From: Leptolyngbya sp. | GTDB taxonomy: Bacteria; Cyanobacteriota; Cyanobacteriia; Leptolyngbyales; Leptolyngbyaceae | DNA length: 64,000 nt | Direction of reading: 5' to 3' | NCBI GenBank assembly: GCA_003249025.1 | Contig: QBMH01000001.1 | Location: 24,698-88,697 of the forward strand | Part shown: piece by piece, positions 52,589-61,247 of the stretch | Numbering within the stretch: the stretch's first letter is position 1 | How the letters are laid out: each line of letters begins with the position of its first letter | Translations under genes and position numbers: made by a program | The notes under the pieces: model-generated | What the model saw: the letters and a program-made list of their open reading frames with translations, nothing else | Database searches by the model: none | Told to the model about the DNA's origin: nothing

Positions 52589-53239
52589 ATGACTCTTCAA
52601 TTACGGGTTTACGTTCCGCCCCATCCTTTGATTAAGCACTGGCTAGCGATCGCTCGAAATGCAGCGACTCCCTCTTCACTGTTTCGCACCTCCATGACTG
52701 AGCTAGGGCGCTGGCTCACTTATGAAGCAATTCGCGACTGGCTACCCACCAAAGATGTCACCCTGGAAACCCCTTTAGCAAATTGTCCTGGCACCTTTGT
52801 AGACCCAGAAGTGCCGATGGCAATGGTGCCGATTCTCCGGGCAGGGTTGGCGTTGCTAGATGGCGCTCAAACTTTGCTGCCTCTCGCCTCGATCTATCAC
52901 TTGGGTTTTGTTCGCAATGAAGCAACCTTAGAAGCCAGTTGCTATCTCAATAAGCTGCCCGATTCTTTTGATCCTCAGACTCGTATTCTAATTCCAGAGC
53001 CAATGCTGGCAACGGGAGGAACGATTATTGCCGTCATGGCAGAACTCACTAAACGGGGAATTGATCCGGCAATGGTACGGATTATTTCGGTGGTGACGGC
53101 TCCCCCTGCCTTACAAAAGTTGAGTGCTGCCTATCCAACGTTGCATGTTTACACGGCTGCGATTGATGAACAGGTGAATGAACAGGGGTTTATCGTTCCA
53201 GGACTTGGAGATGCGGGAGATCGCACCTTTGGCACATGA
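52589..53239 (+). CDS. upp: Uracil phosphoribosyltransferase
   Basis: 216 residues. 'MVPILRAGLALLDG' (flexible/PRPP region), 'LIPEPMLATGGTIIAVM' (PRPP-binding loop) and 'YTAAIDEQVNEQGFIVPGLGDAGDR', the uracil-binding C-terminus, are all family signatures. Makes UMP from uracil and PRPP (pyrimidine salvage). Divergent from crtH. Confidence 0.95.
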   Translation: MTLQLRVYVPPHPLIKHWLAIARNAATPSSLFRTSMTELGRWLTYEAIRDWLPTKDVTLETPLANCPGTFVDPEVPMAMVPILRAGLALLDGAQTLLPLASIYHLGFVRNEATLEASCYLNKLPDSFDPQTRILIPEPMLATGGTIIAVMAELTKRGIDPAMVRIISVVTAPPALQKLSAAYPTLHVYTAAIDEQVNEQGFIVPGLGDAGDRTFGT

Positions 53240-53344
53240 AATGATACGCTAAACACGGGATGCCGTGCAAACAGCCTAAAGCGATCGACGCTAAGCTGAG
53301 AGAACACTGGTTGGTTTTCTGTAGAGCAAGTGATTTAGTTTGTA

Positions 53345-53704
53345 ATGAGTCAGCAAGACGGATTTTCAGGTGGTTTTTTACTGGGCACTCTTGTAGGTGG
53401 AGTGATTGGCGGTGTCGTGGGCGCACTGCTTGCCACTAAGCAAGTTGAAAATTCATCGGCAACCGAAGAGCCTGCATTAGGTGCAACTCCTTTAGAGAGC
53501 AAAATGTCTAGGCGTAAGGGGTTGTTTAAACCTGCTAGTGCCCAAACGGATATGGAAGCAGCCCGTCGCAGTTTGGAAGACAAAATTGCTCAACTGAATG
53601 AGGCGATCGATGATGTGCGCCAGCAGTTAGGAGGTGTCAATGGTAGTTTGGTCAGCGATGCCAGTGAACCAGCAGTTTCCAAAAAGCCCCATGGACAAGG
53701 CTAA
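53345..53704 (+). CDS. YtxH-like membrane-associated coiled-coil protein
   Basis: 119 residues: a Gly-rich hydrophobic helix at ~9-30 ('GGFLLGTLVGGVIGGVVGALL') of the YtxH type, a hydrophilic middle, and a coiled coil at ~75-98 ('RSLEDKIAQLNEAIDDVRQQL'). Inner- or thylakoid-membrane anchored; no known activity. Confidence 0.8.
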   Translation: MSQQDGFSGGFLLGTLVGGVIGGVVGALLATKQVENSSATEEPALGATPLESKMSRRKGLFKPASAQTDMEAARRSLEDKIAQLNEAIDDVRQQLGGVNGSLVSDASEPAVSKKPHGQG

Positions 53705-53833
53705 CCAAACGAAAAAATCCAGACAAAAAGTAGAATGTTAAACTAGCTATTAACGACGTTAAGCTCAGGCTGTTTTGCAAGCTAGGCAAAGCGCTCTAGC
53801 AATCTACAATCGCTACCACGAGTATTACCGCTT

Positions 53834-54112
53834 ATGACTACTGCCTCTCCTATTGCTCTATTGGTGTCTACCCTAGCGACCTTCGTTAGTATTTACCTGG
53901 CATTGCTGCTGATCAGAATTTTGCTGAGTTGGTTTCCTAACGTCAATTGGTTCGATCCACCGTTCTCAATTCTGAGTCAGTTGACCGATCCCTATCTCAA
54001 CATCTTCCGAAACATTATTCCGCCGCTGGGAGGTCTAGATTTTTCTCCAATGTTGGCGTTTCTACTGCTTAGTTTTATTCAGCAAGCCTTGAGTTCTTTC
54101 CGCCTTTCGTAA
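53834..54112 (+). CDS. YggT-family membrane protein
   Basis: 92 residues with two membrane helices. Conserved 'LLIRILLSWFPNVNWFDPPFSILSQLTDPYLNIFRNIIPPLGGLDFSPMLAFL' is the YggT pattern. The plastid homologue CCB3 and cyanobacterial members are linked to cytochrome b6 heme attachment or membrane organisation; role here inferred from family. Followed by a strong terminator. Confidence 0.93.
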   Translation: MTTASPIALLVSTLATFVSIYLALLLIRILLSWFPNVNWFDPPFSILSQLTDPYLNIFRNIIPPLGGLDFSPMLAFLLLSFIQQALSSFRLS

Positions 54113-54200
54113 TGAAACTGGGTTGATTGTAGGTGCCAAGCTTCTGGTTGATAACGTTTTGAAGGCTACCTCTGTTTGATTTTTCAATGATTTAAGATAT

Positions 54201-54238
54201 AAAGCCCCGCTCGTAACTCTACCAGCGGGGCTTTTTTT
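54201..54238 (+). terminator. Rho-independent terminator after yggT
   Basis: AAAGCCCCGCT / AGCGGGGCTTT stem (11 bases) with a 12-base loop, followed by a run of T. Classical intrinsic terminator 88 bases past the yggT stop. Confidence 0.92.
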
Positions 54239-54273
54239 TATTGATTGATTGATCTCACTCAAACAAAAATCCT

Positions 54274-54714
54274 TTAGCGTCTAACCTTGCCAGTAAATCC
54301 AGCAGCTTTGAACTGCTCTAGCTTTAAGGGGGGCGGCTGATTGGCGGCAACGGTAATTCTTAGCTCAAAATCGCTCATGCCAGGAGGTACTGTTTCAATG
54401 GAGCCAAGTCGAGTGCGGTTCTCCATAACGGAATTATCGTTTGCATCGTAAATGCGTCCGAAAATATCAGCGTTGACCACGGGTTTGCCCAACCTGTTTT
54501 CTGCTTTGCCTGTGACGATGTAGCAGCTAGCTGCCGTTGCGTTACCACTGGTTACCGTCCCTTCTGCCAACTCAGCCGAACAGGGGTGATAGGAAATCTC
54601 TGAGAGCTTGATTTGAACCAGGGCATGGGCTGGAGCCGTCAAGGAAGGGCTGAAAACCAGGCTTAAGCTAATGAGTAGGGCGATCGCAAAGGCTCGAAAC
54701 TGGGTAAGGTGCAT
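54274..54714 (-). CDS. Secreted conserved cyanobacterial protein
   Basis: 146 residues from ATG 54714, which starts a good signal peptide ('FAIALLISLSLVFS', cleavage near 'APAHA'); the track start at 54753 would place it behind a polar leader. The mature part is beta-rich ('GKPVVNADIFGRIYDANDNSVMENRTRLGSI'), with two Cys that could form a disulfide. Likely periplasmic. Related sequences are common in cyanobacteria; function unknown. Confidence 0.85.
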   Translation of the reverse strand: MHLTQFRAFAIALLISLSLVFSPSLTAPAHALVQIKLSEISYHPCSAELAEGTVTSGNATAASCYIVTGKAENRLGKPVVNADIFGRIYDANDNSVMENRTRLGSIETVPPGMSDFELRITVAANQPPPLKLEQFKAAGFTGKVRR

Positions 54715-54941
54715 ACGCTCAGAAAAAGTGGGCAGGCTAGGGCAGCCAAACAATCATCCCCTCAGCTTATCCTGAATCTATCCCTTAGAACTAGAGCAAA
54801 AATCTTTCGATAGCGAAGACAAGAGTTTTGCAATAATAGGGGTTCATCTTGATTCATGAGGATCGCTGTGAAAATCGCTGATGAGCAGTGGTTATGACAG
54901 CGAAATAGGCAATTTATCGCTTTAGGGTTCTCCCTGTGGAA

Positions 54942-55559
54942 ATGCCCAAGACTTTAGCCGAACTTGAAGCTGCTTTAGATGCTGCTCTGAACCAGTGTGA
55001 ATCAGCAGGCTGCTCATTAACGACTACCCAATTGCTGATTTTACGGCAAGCGTTGGGGCTGGTTGATACTCCGCAAGACTCCATCGCAAACCCATTAGAA
55101 GCATTATCGATTGAAGAACGCCAGCTTTTTTTAAGCTTTGTCCGGGAGCAGGCGAGTCAAAATCGCTCCTGGAAGACAACATTGTTGAATGATTGGCTAC
55201 AAGGGCAAGGATCAGGAGATGTGCAATTTTTACGCGATCGCTATGGCATTCAGTGGTTGGAACACATTAAACCCATTCATTTGGCTGATTATGATGGACT
55301 GGATGAGAGTGAATTGTGGAAGCTGAAAGTCGGCGATCGCGTTGAAGTGACCAATGGACTATGGGAGTGGGTGCAAGATACAGGATCTTGCAGCCGCGAG
55401 TGGTTTCTCTGTACGGTGATTGGCATTAAGGACGCAGACGCTGATTCAGATGGACAAAATCGCCACACAAGCTGCATCGTTCGGTTTGACAGTGGCACCG
55501 AGTATGAAATTCAGGGCATTTATGAGTGGAATCGCCCTAACTGGCGCTGGTTAAGTTAG
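54942..55559 (+). CDS. Uncharacterised conserved cyanobacterial protein
   Basis: 205 residues from ATG 54942; the track's GTG 54936 is two codons earlier and equally possible. The N-terminal half is helical; the C-terminal half is beta-rich with many Trp ('GLWEWVQDTGSCSREWF', 'GIYEWNRPNWRWLS'), like an SH3/Tudor-type barrel. No catalytic motif or export signal. Convergent with map. Confidence 0.75.
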   Translation: MPKTLAELEAALDAALNQCESAGCSLTTTQLLILRQALGLVDTPQDSIANPLEALSIEERQLFLSFVREQASQNRSWKTTLLNDWLQGQGSGDVQFLRDRYGIQWLEHIKPIHLADYDGLDESELWKLKVGDRVEVTNGLWEWVQDTGSCSREWFLCTVIGIKDADADSDGQNRHTSCIVRFDSGTEYEIQGIYEWNRPNWRWLS

Positions 55560-55571
55560 AGTGCTGTGCGT

Positions 55572-56396
55572 TTAGAGTGCCGTGCGATCGGTGAGGATTT
55601 CATACCCGGTTTCGGTGACTAAAACCGTGTGCTCAAATTGGGCAGACAGTTTTTTATCCACGGTGACCGCAGTCCAGCGATCGCCCAAAATGCGGACATA
55701 CTTAGAACCTTGATTAACAATTGGTTCGATCGCCAGCGTCATTCCCGCCCGCAGCTTTTCATTGGGCATTTCCTTCGTCCGAAAGTTAAATACCGCTGGC
55801 TCTTCATGCAAATTACGCCCCACCCCATGCCCCGTAAAATCTTCCACAACTGTAAATCCATTCGCCTTCACACAATCTTCGATCGCCCCTGCCAAATCAA
55901 GCAAATAGGCTCCAGCTTTCACCTGCTCAATGCCTTTGTAGAGTGCTTCTTCGGCAACCTGAATCAAGCGTTCGGCTTCGGGAGTGACTGCGCCCACGGC
56001 GATCGTGATACAAGAATCGCCATGAAACCCGTCAAAATAGGCTCCTGTATCCACCTTTAAAACATCGCCAGTCCGAATGACCTTGCGCCGATTAGGAATC
56101 CCATGCACGACTTCATTATTAATCGAAGAACAAATTGACGCAGGAAAGCCGTGATATCCCTTAAAGCTAGAAGTTGCGCCCATTTCACGAATCCGCTTCT
56201 CTGCATAGACATCCAGATCCAACGTCGTCATCCCCGGTTCAACTCGCTCTGAAATTTCCTTGAGAACGGTTGCCACAATCTTTGCAGCCTGCCGCATGGT
56301 TTCAATTTCGCGGGAGGACTTAATCTCAATCCTCCGACGCTGCCGTTTGGGAGCGGGAAGAGCAGGCTTATTTAACAACTGGCTGAAAATATTCAT
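55572..56396 (-). CDS. map: Methionine aminopeptidase, type I
   Basis: 274 residues. The five metal ligands are in place: Asp in 'VDTGAYFDG', Asp in 'FHGDSCITI', His in '[11 protein letters not shown]', Glu in 'LAIEPIV' and Glu/His near '[12 protein letters not shown]'. It removes the initiator Met from nascent proteins. The N-terminal ~25 residues are a basic extension ('[16 protein letters not shown]') beyond the minimal enzyme. Confidence 0.95.
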   Translation of the reverse strand: MNIFSQLLNKPALPAPKRQRRRIEIKSSREIETMRQAAKIVATVLKEISERVEPGMTTLDLDVYAEKRIREMGATSSFKGYHGFPASICSSINNEVVHGIPNRRKVIRTGDVLKVDTGAYFDGFHGDSCITIAVGAVTPEAERLIQVAEEALYKGIEQVKAGAYLLDLAGAIEDCVKANGFTVVEDFTGHGVGRNLHEEPAVFNFRTKEMPNEKLRAGMTLAIEPIVNQGSKYVRILGDRWTAVTVDKKLSAQFEHTVLVTETGYEILTDRTAL

Positions 56397-56540
56397 GAAA
56401 AATCGAGGGTGCTGTGGGAAAGGAAAAAATAGCTCAAAGCCTCTCTAAATTTAACTTAATATTTGCCTGCAATCAGTTTAGTTCCGTGAAGCCAAGGGCG
56501 AGTTTTAGGTGCGATCGCCCTATTTTTGGGTAACCAAACG

Positions 56541-56567
56541 TTGTTACAATCTTTGCTGTGATATGAT
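56541..56567 (+). promoter_or_regulatory. Putative promoter of the rpsP-KH-phoH cluster
   Basis: TTGTTA (56541-56546), 15-base spacer, TATGAT (56562-56567) preceded by TG one base before (extended -10, TGATATGAT). About 83 bases upstream of rpsP. The spacer is short, so the extended -10 is the main support. Confidence 0.45.
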
Positions 56568-56649
56568 CAAAAATCCGTAGCTGCATATGGTGCTTTTGTG
56601 TGCCAGCAGACAATTGACCAAATTATTTATTTAGAAACCAAAAACTAGC

Positions 56650-56910
56650 ATGATCAAATTGCGCCTGAAACGGTTCGGAAAAAAGGGAGAAGCTAGCTTT
56701 CGGATTGTGGCGATGAATAGCGCCGCTCGTCGCGATGGTAGACCTTTAGAAGAACTAGGCTTTTACAATCCTAGAACAGACGAAGTTAAGTTGGATGTAC
56801 CGGGTATTATCAAGCGATTGAAAGATGGCGCACAGCCAACTGACACAGTCCGTGATATTCTGCGCAGAGCCAACGTGTTCGATCAACTCAAAGCTGAAAT
56901 CTCAGCTTAA
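56650..56910 (+). CDS. rpsP: 30S ribosomal protein S16
   Basis: 86 residues, complete. '[31 protein letters not shown]' then '[17 protein letters not shown]' is the S16 signature. First gene of a compact plus-strand cluster. A small hairpin, AAGCTGA-AATC-TCAGCTT, overlaps its last codons and may modulate expression of the next gene. Confidence 0.98.
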   Translation: MIKLRLKRFGKKGEASFRIVAMNSAARRDGRPLEELGFYNPRTDEVKLDVPGIIKRLKDGAQPTDTVRDILRRANVFDQLKAEISA

Positions 56911-56915
56911 ACTTC

Positions 56916-57320
56916 ATGCCTCAACCTGATGCAGTGAATCCTTCCACGACAGCGCCTCCAGACTACGAGGGCTTGGTGCGCTTTTTGGTCCTGCCTTTTT
57001 TGGAGTCGCCTGATGCCCTGCGACTAGATTGCGAAATATCTTCAAACAAACCAAGAGTTTGGATACGGTTAGCGTTTGAAGGGGTAGACAAGGGGCGAGT
57101 GTTTGGTCGGGGTGGGCGTAACATTCAGGCGATTCGTACCGTACTCTCTGCGATTGCTCAGTTAGCAGGTCAGTCTATCCATTTGGATGTCTATGGTAGC
57201 CCATCTTCTGCGGTGGTTGATGAACCTGAGCGAGAAATGAACCATACCGCCCCTCGTCGCATTGTGCCTAGCCCCAAACGAATCTCACCCCGCAACGAAG
57301 ATGTGCAGGTTGATGAATGA
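56916..57320 (+). CDS. khpA: KH-domain RNA-binding protein (KhpA-like)
   Basis: 134 residues, starting 5 bases after rpsP. A KH domain with 'GVDKGRVFGRGGRNIQAIRTVL' (GxxG loop GRGG) at ~53-75. The ~35-residue C-terminal tail is basic and unstructured. The rpsP-khpA order is widespread in bacteria. Binds single-stranded RNA; thought to influence ribosome assembly or sRNA function. Confidence 0.92.
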   Translation: MPQPDAVNPSTTAPPDYEGLVRFLVLPFLESPDALRLDCEISSNKPRVWIRLAFEGVDKGRVFGRGGRNIQAIRTVLSAIAQLAGQSIHLDVYGSPSSAVVDEPEREMNHTAPRRIVPSPKRISPRNEDVQVDE

Positions 57321-57367
57321 ACATGTTAGGATTCGCTCTTACCCCTTAGAGTAGTGAACCCGACTGC

Positions 57368-58324
57368 ATGGCAGAGGCATTAAAGATTGAATTGCCCAGT
57401 GTTTTAAGTGCGATCACCCTAGCAGGCGACCGAGAAGAAAACCTAAAGCTGATTGCGAAGCAAACGGGGGCGAAGCTAGTTTTACGAGGGCAAGAGCTTC
57501 TAATCTCTGGCACAGATGATCAGGTTTTGTTGAGCCAACGTTTGATTCAAGCATTAGAGCGTTACTGGGGGCAAGAAAAACCTCTCTCTAGTGCAGACAT
57601 TTTGACAGCACAACAGGCGATCGAAACTCAGCAGCAAGATGAACTGCAAGACCTGCAAAAAGATATTCTTGCTAGAACTCGTCGCGGATATGACATTCGC
57701 GCCAAAACCTTTCGACAGCGGCAATATATTCAAGCCGTTCGTACCCACGACCTTACTTTTTGCATCGGTCCCGCTGGTACAGGGAAAACTTTTTTGGCGG
57801 CTGTTCTTGGCGTTCAAGCCTTACTCAACAACGAATTTGAACGGCTAATTTTGACTCGTCCCGCTGTGGAGGCTGGAGAAAAGCTGGGTTTTTTGCCAGG
57901 AGACTTGCAGCAAAAAATTGACCCGTATCTACGACCTCTGTATGACGCGCTCTATGAATTCATCGATCCTGAAAAAATTCCTGGTTTAATGGAACGCGGC
58001 GTGATTGAAGTTGCCCCGATCGCATACATGCGGGGGCGGACTCTTAATAATGCCTTTGTGATTTTGGATGAAGCCCAAAACACCACTCCTGCCCAAATGA
58101 AAATGGTGGTAACTCGGTTAGGATTTCGCTCTCGGATGGTAGTCACGGGCGACGTAACCCAAACTGATTTGCCGAGGCATCAAACATCAGGGTTGGCGAT
58201 CGCCCAAAAAGTCCTACACTCCGTTGAAGGAATCGCTTTTTGCAATCTGACGAAAGCAGATGTAGTCCGGCATCCGTTAGTGCAGCGAATTGTGGCAGCT
58301 TACGAACAGCACGAAACGCCATAA
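57368..58324 (+). CDS. phoH: PhoH-family ATPase
   Basis: 318 residues. A KH-like N-terminal part (~20-75) precedes the helicase-like ATPase: Walker A 'GPAGTGKTFLA' (~137-147) and Walker B 'FVILDEAQNTTP'. It continues the rpsP-khpA cluster, 47 bases after khpA. PhoH/PhoL proteins are RNA-related ATPases connected with ribosome and rRNA maturation (often next to ybeY elsewhere). ybeY is not adjacent here. Confidence 0.95.
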   Translation: MAEALKIELPSVLSAITLAGDREENLKLIAKQTGAKLVLRGQELLISGTDDQVLLSQRLIQALERYWGQEKPLSSADILTAQQAIETQQQDELQDLQKDILARTRRGYDIRAKTFRQRQYIQAVRTHDLTFCIGPAGTGKTFLAAVLGVQALLNNEFERLILTRPAVEAGEKLGFLPGDLQQKIDPYLRPLYDALYEFIDPEKIPGLMERGVIEVAPIAYMRGRTLNNAFVILDEAQNTTPAQMKMVVTRLGFRSRMVVTGDVTQTDLPRHQTSGLAIAQKVLHSVEGIAFCNLTKADVVRHPLVQRIVAAYEQHETP

Positions 58325-58484
58325 AGCTTGCGAGATCGCTGGGTGTAACCCTAAATTTTTTAGTCAAAAAGAGTTAGAACTGTGGAGGTTGCTTTACATC
58401 AAACTCGGCTGAATATAATTGCAATATTGTTGAATTGCTTATTGTGTTGCTCAATCGGTCTGAGTCAGTCCAAAGAGGATTTCC

Positions 58485-60485
58485 TTGATCGTCCGATTTC
58501 GTCGAGTTTTTTCACGGTGGTGCAAATTTTTGCCGCTAATCACTTCTACAGAACTAGGAGTGCTGATACTTACTGGAATCAGCGCTACTGGTTTAGTGTT
58601 GGGAATTCGGCAGTTAGGTCAATTAGAATCCTTAGAGCTAACAGTTTATGACGCAATGGTTCGGCTGCAACCAAAGGCTCCTGCCGATGCTCGGCTGCTG
58701 ATTGTGACCATTACGGAAGCCGATATTCGGACTCAGAAACGTTGGCCACTCCCCGATCGCGTGTATGCGGAAGCGCTCAAGCACCTTCAACAGTATCAAC
58801 CTAGAGCAATTGGATTAGACATCCTACGCGATATTCCCATAGAACCAGGACATACTGCCCTAACGAAAGAACTGCGCCGTTCCAATGTGATCGTTATTCA
58901 ATCCTTAGGAAATACCCCGGACGAAGCAAGTCCTGCTCCGCTTCAAGTGCCTGCTGACCGGATTGGTTTTAACGACTTGATTATTGACCCAGATGGAATT
59001 ATTAGGCGCAATCTCATGATTGTCTCGGATAGTACCTCAGAGTCTGTTTCCTTTTCCACGCGGCTGGCAATGCAATACCTGAATCAGTCTGGCGATCGCT
59101 TACCGAATGGAGACTTTGTGTTGGGGAAGGCAACTTTTTCACCATTAAGGTCTAATTCAGGCGGCTATCAACGGATTGATGTAGGAGGAGAACAGATTTT
59201 ACTGGACTATCGATCAGCTCACTATCCCTCTGCAAAGGTCACCTTAAATCAGGTTTTGCAAGGGCAGGTCGATCCTGCCCTAATCAAAGATCGCGTTGTC
59301 TTAATTGGCACCACGGCTCCTAGTGTCAAAGATTTGTTTTTCACTCCTTTCAGCGCTACCGCAACGGCAAATCCTAAAATGCCGGGAGTGGTGATTCATG
59401 CTCAAATGCTGAGCCAAACGCTTACGGCTGCCATAGAGGGGCGATCGCTGTTCTGGTTTTGGTCTGAGCCGATTGAAGTGCTGTGGATTGTAATCTGGGC
59501 AATTGTGGGAGGACTACTTGCTTGGTGGATTCAGCGTCCATTACTGCTAGCACTGGCAGGAACTGGTCTGCTGTTGCTCTTGGTAGGTGTGGGCTATAGT
59601 CTATTTTTACATCAAGGATGGGTTCCTATTGCTGCCCCTGCACTTGCCGCGATCATGGTAGGCAGCTTTACCATCGCCTACAAAATGCAATATGCCCGTC
59701 AGCAGCAGCAAATTGTGATGAAACTATTGGGTCAGCAAACGTCACCTGAAATTGCTTCAGCCCTGTGGAATTCTCGCGATCGCCTCCTCCAGTCAGGCAT
59801 GTTAACGGGACAAACCCTCACCGTCACCATTTTGTTTATCGATATTCGCAACTTTAGCGGCATTTCAGAGCAGCATCCACCGGAAGTGATGATGGGCTGG
59901 CTGAACGAATATATGGGTAGCATGACTCAAGCCGTCCATCAACACCACGGCATCGTCAACAAATTTATGGGTGATGGGCTGATGGCGGTGTTTGGTGTGC
60001 CAGTACCGCGTTTAACGATCGCTGAAATTGCAGAAGATGCGAGGCACACGGTTGCCTGTGCGGTTGAAATGGGCGATCGCCTACAAACGTTGAATCAGGA
60101 TTGGCAGAAAAGAGGACTACCGGTCGTGCAAATGCGGGCTGGAATCTTTACCGGAGAGGTGATGGCAGGTAGCTTAGGTGGAAAAAATCGTCTGGAATAT
60201 GCGGTGATTGGGGATAGTGTCAACATTGCTGCTCGCTTAGAAGCCTGTAAGAAAGACAATCAAGTCGATCGCTGTCGAATTTTAATTGCTCGTGAAACCC
60301 TTGATCATTTGCAGGATCAATTTCGTGTGGAATCGTGGGGACATCTTCAATTACGCGGCAGACAAAGCCTGGTTGAAGTCTTTCAAGTATTGGGCTATAC
60401 CGATTTATCCAATCAATCTAGTCAACTCGATCAACCACAACCAGAGCTTGATCGCGATCGCCTAATTACGGAAGATCCCAATTAA
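58485..60485 (+). CDS. CHASE2-domain adenylate/guanylate cyclase
   Basis: 666 residues from TTG 58485, supported by AGAGGAT just upstream. A membrane helix (~25-42) precedes an extracytoplasmic CHASE2 sensor (~50-320), three membrane helices (~325-400) and a class III cyclase domain (~445-625). Metal-binding Asp453 ('FIDIRNF') and Asp497 ('KFMGDGLMAVFG') are intact, as is 'VIGDSVNIAARLE' with the transition-state Asn/Arg. Should be an active cyclase sensing a periplasmic cue; cAMP is the likelier product, but base specificity cannot be settled by eye. Possibly linked to the CNB protein at 44067. Confidence 0.95.
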   Translation: MIVRFRRVFSRWCKFLPLITSTELGVLILTGISATGLVLGIRQLGQLESLELTVYDAMVRLQPKAPADARLLIVTITEADIRTQKRWPLPDRVYAEALKHLQQYQPRAIGLDILRDIPIEPGHTALTKELRRSNVIVIQSLGNTPDEASPAPLQVPADRIGFNDLIIDPDGIIRRNLMIVSDSTSESVSFSTRLAMQYLNQSGDRLPNGDFVLGKATFSPLRSNSGGYQRIDVGGEQILLDYRSAHYPSAKVTLNQVLQGQVDPALIKDRVVLIGTTAPSVKDLFFTPFSATATANPKMPGVVIHAQMLSQTLTAAIEGRSLFWFWSEPIEVLWIVIWAIVGGLLAWWIQRPLLLALAGTGLLLLLVGVGYSLFLHQGWVPIAAPALAAIMVGSFTIAYKMQYARQQQQIVMKLLGQQTSPEIASALWNSRDRLLQSGMLTGQTLTVTILFIDIRNFSGISEQHPPEVMMGWLNEYMGSMTQAVHQHHGIVNKFMGDGLMAVFGVPVPRLTIAEIAEDARHTVACAVEMGDRLQTLNQDWQKRGLPVVQMRAGIFTGEVMAGSLGGKNRLEYAVIGDSVNIAARLEACKKDNQVDRCRILIARETLDHLQDQFRVESWGHLQLRGRQSLVEVFQVLGYTDLSNQSSQLDQPQPELDRDRLITEDPN

Positions 60486-60536
60486 TGGCGACAGGACAAC
60501 GACGACACGGAACAGAGGTCTAGGGGAGCAGTCAAA

Positions 60537-60704
60537 CTAGCCTAAACCTAGCCATGCTAGTAGCCCTTGACCACTGGCATACTCGATCGCCAGCATTAAA
60601 GCAAAGCCAATCATGGCAGCACGACCATTTAGGCGTTCAGCATATTCATTAAAACCAAACTTAGGTTCGCCAATTTTAGGCGTTACGGAGGGCTGTTGAG
60701 TCAT
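60537..60704 (-). CDS. hli: High-light-inducible protein (HLI/SCP), not in ORF track
   Basis: 55 residues: 'MTQQPSVTPKIGEPKFGFNE' followed by the chlorophyll-binding single helix 'AERLNGRAAMIGFALMLAIE' (ExxNGR-x-AMxGF, the LHC/HLI motif) and 'GQGLLAWLGLG'. Thylakoid membrane protein that binds chlorophyll and carotenoid and protects photosystem II assembly under high light or nutrient stress. Convergent with the cyclase gene. Upstream lies a GTTACATT..TTTAC element that may be an RpaB site. Confidence 0.93.
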   Translation of the reverse strand: MTQQPSVTPKIGEPKFGFNEYAERLNGRAAMIGFALMLAIEYASGQGLLAWLGLG

Positions 60705-60774
60705 GTCAGTGAACCTTGTTAGTAATTGAAAAAACTGTGAAATAGAAAAGTGCGAAAAAGAACAGAATTGCTCT

Positions 60775-60792
60775 GTTACATTTCTTTACTGC
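60775..60792. promoter_or_regulatory. HLR1-like (RpaB) element upstream of hli
   Basis: GTTACATT-TC-TTTACTGC: the first half is a perfect HLR1 half-site, (G/T)TTACA(T/A)(T/A), and the second, after the expected two-base gap, matches five of eight. It lies ~70 bases upstream of hli but in reversed orientation relative to the gene, so support is moderate. Confidence 0.35.
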
Positions 60793-60918
60793 AAGACCAT
60801 TGTAAAGAGAAACTGGTTTTCGTCAAGGCTATACGCAATCTGAAGTCTGTCTTTTGCTAGACGTTTTTCTAGCTATCTTTTGAGATGATGGAACTGAAAT
60901 CGTAGAGTTTGAGAACAG

Positions 60919-61089
60919 TTGAATTTAACTAAACCGGACGGTAGCAAGCGACAGTTATTCGACGACCCTATTGTTTTAGAACGAGGAAACCGTCTGTCAA
61001 GCTACGGCAATCCCCCTGTTTTGATCCTGCTTTTTGCCTCTAAAGACTATGGAAAAGGCTGTAAATTAGTAGATGAGAGTAATTTATAA
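60919..61089 (+). CDS. Candidate 56-residue protein (not in ORF track)
   Basis: Open frame from TTG 60919 to TAA 61087-61089, product beginning 'MNLTKPDGSKRQLFDDPIVL' with 'GNRLSSYGNPPVLILLFA' and ending '...GKGCKLVDESNL'. Amino-acid usage looks protein-like, and a TGA sits just upstream, so TTG is the only normal start. The ribosome site is weak (TTTGAGAA). The same stretch could instead form RNA structure (GACGGT/ACCGTC). I do not recognise the family. Confidence 0.4.
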   Translation: MNLTKPDGSKRQLFDDPIVLERGNRLSSYGNPPVLILLFASKDYGKGCKLVDESNL

Positions 61090-61247
61090 CTCTTAATAAA
61101 GGGCGAATGAACTTTTAACTTAAGGCGTTAGCATAGTCAATCGAAAAAGGTTGCCTGAGGTGCTTATATGGTGGACATACAGAGACGCTGAGGCGAATAG
61201 TTCCCAATCCTCCCTAACATCATTTCACGTTAAACAAAGTCTAGTAG

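Noticed and set aside
58382-58651. 89-residue ORF upstream of the CHASE2 cyclase
   Set aside because: It overlaps the cyclase start in another frame; its Leu/Ile-rich start could be a leader peptide, but the TTG start with AGAGGAT for the cyclase explains the region.
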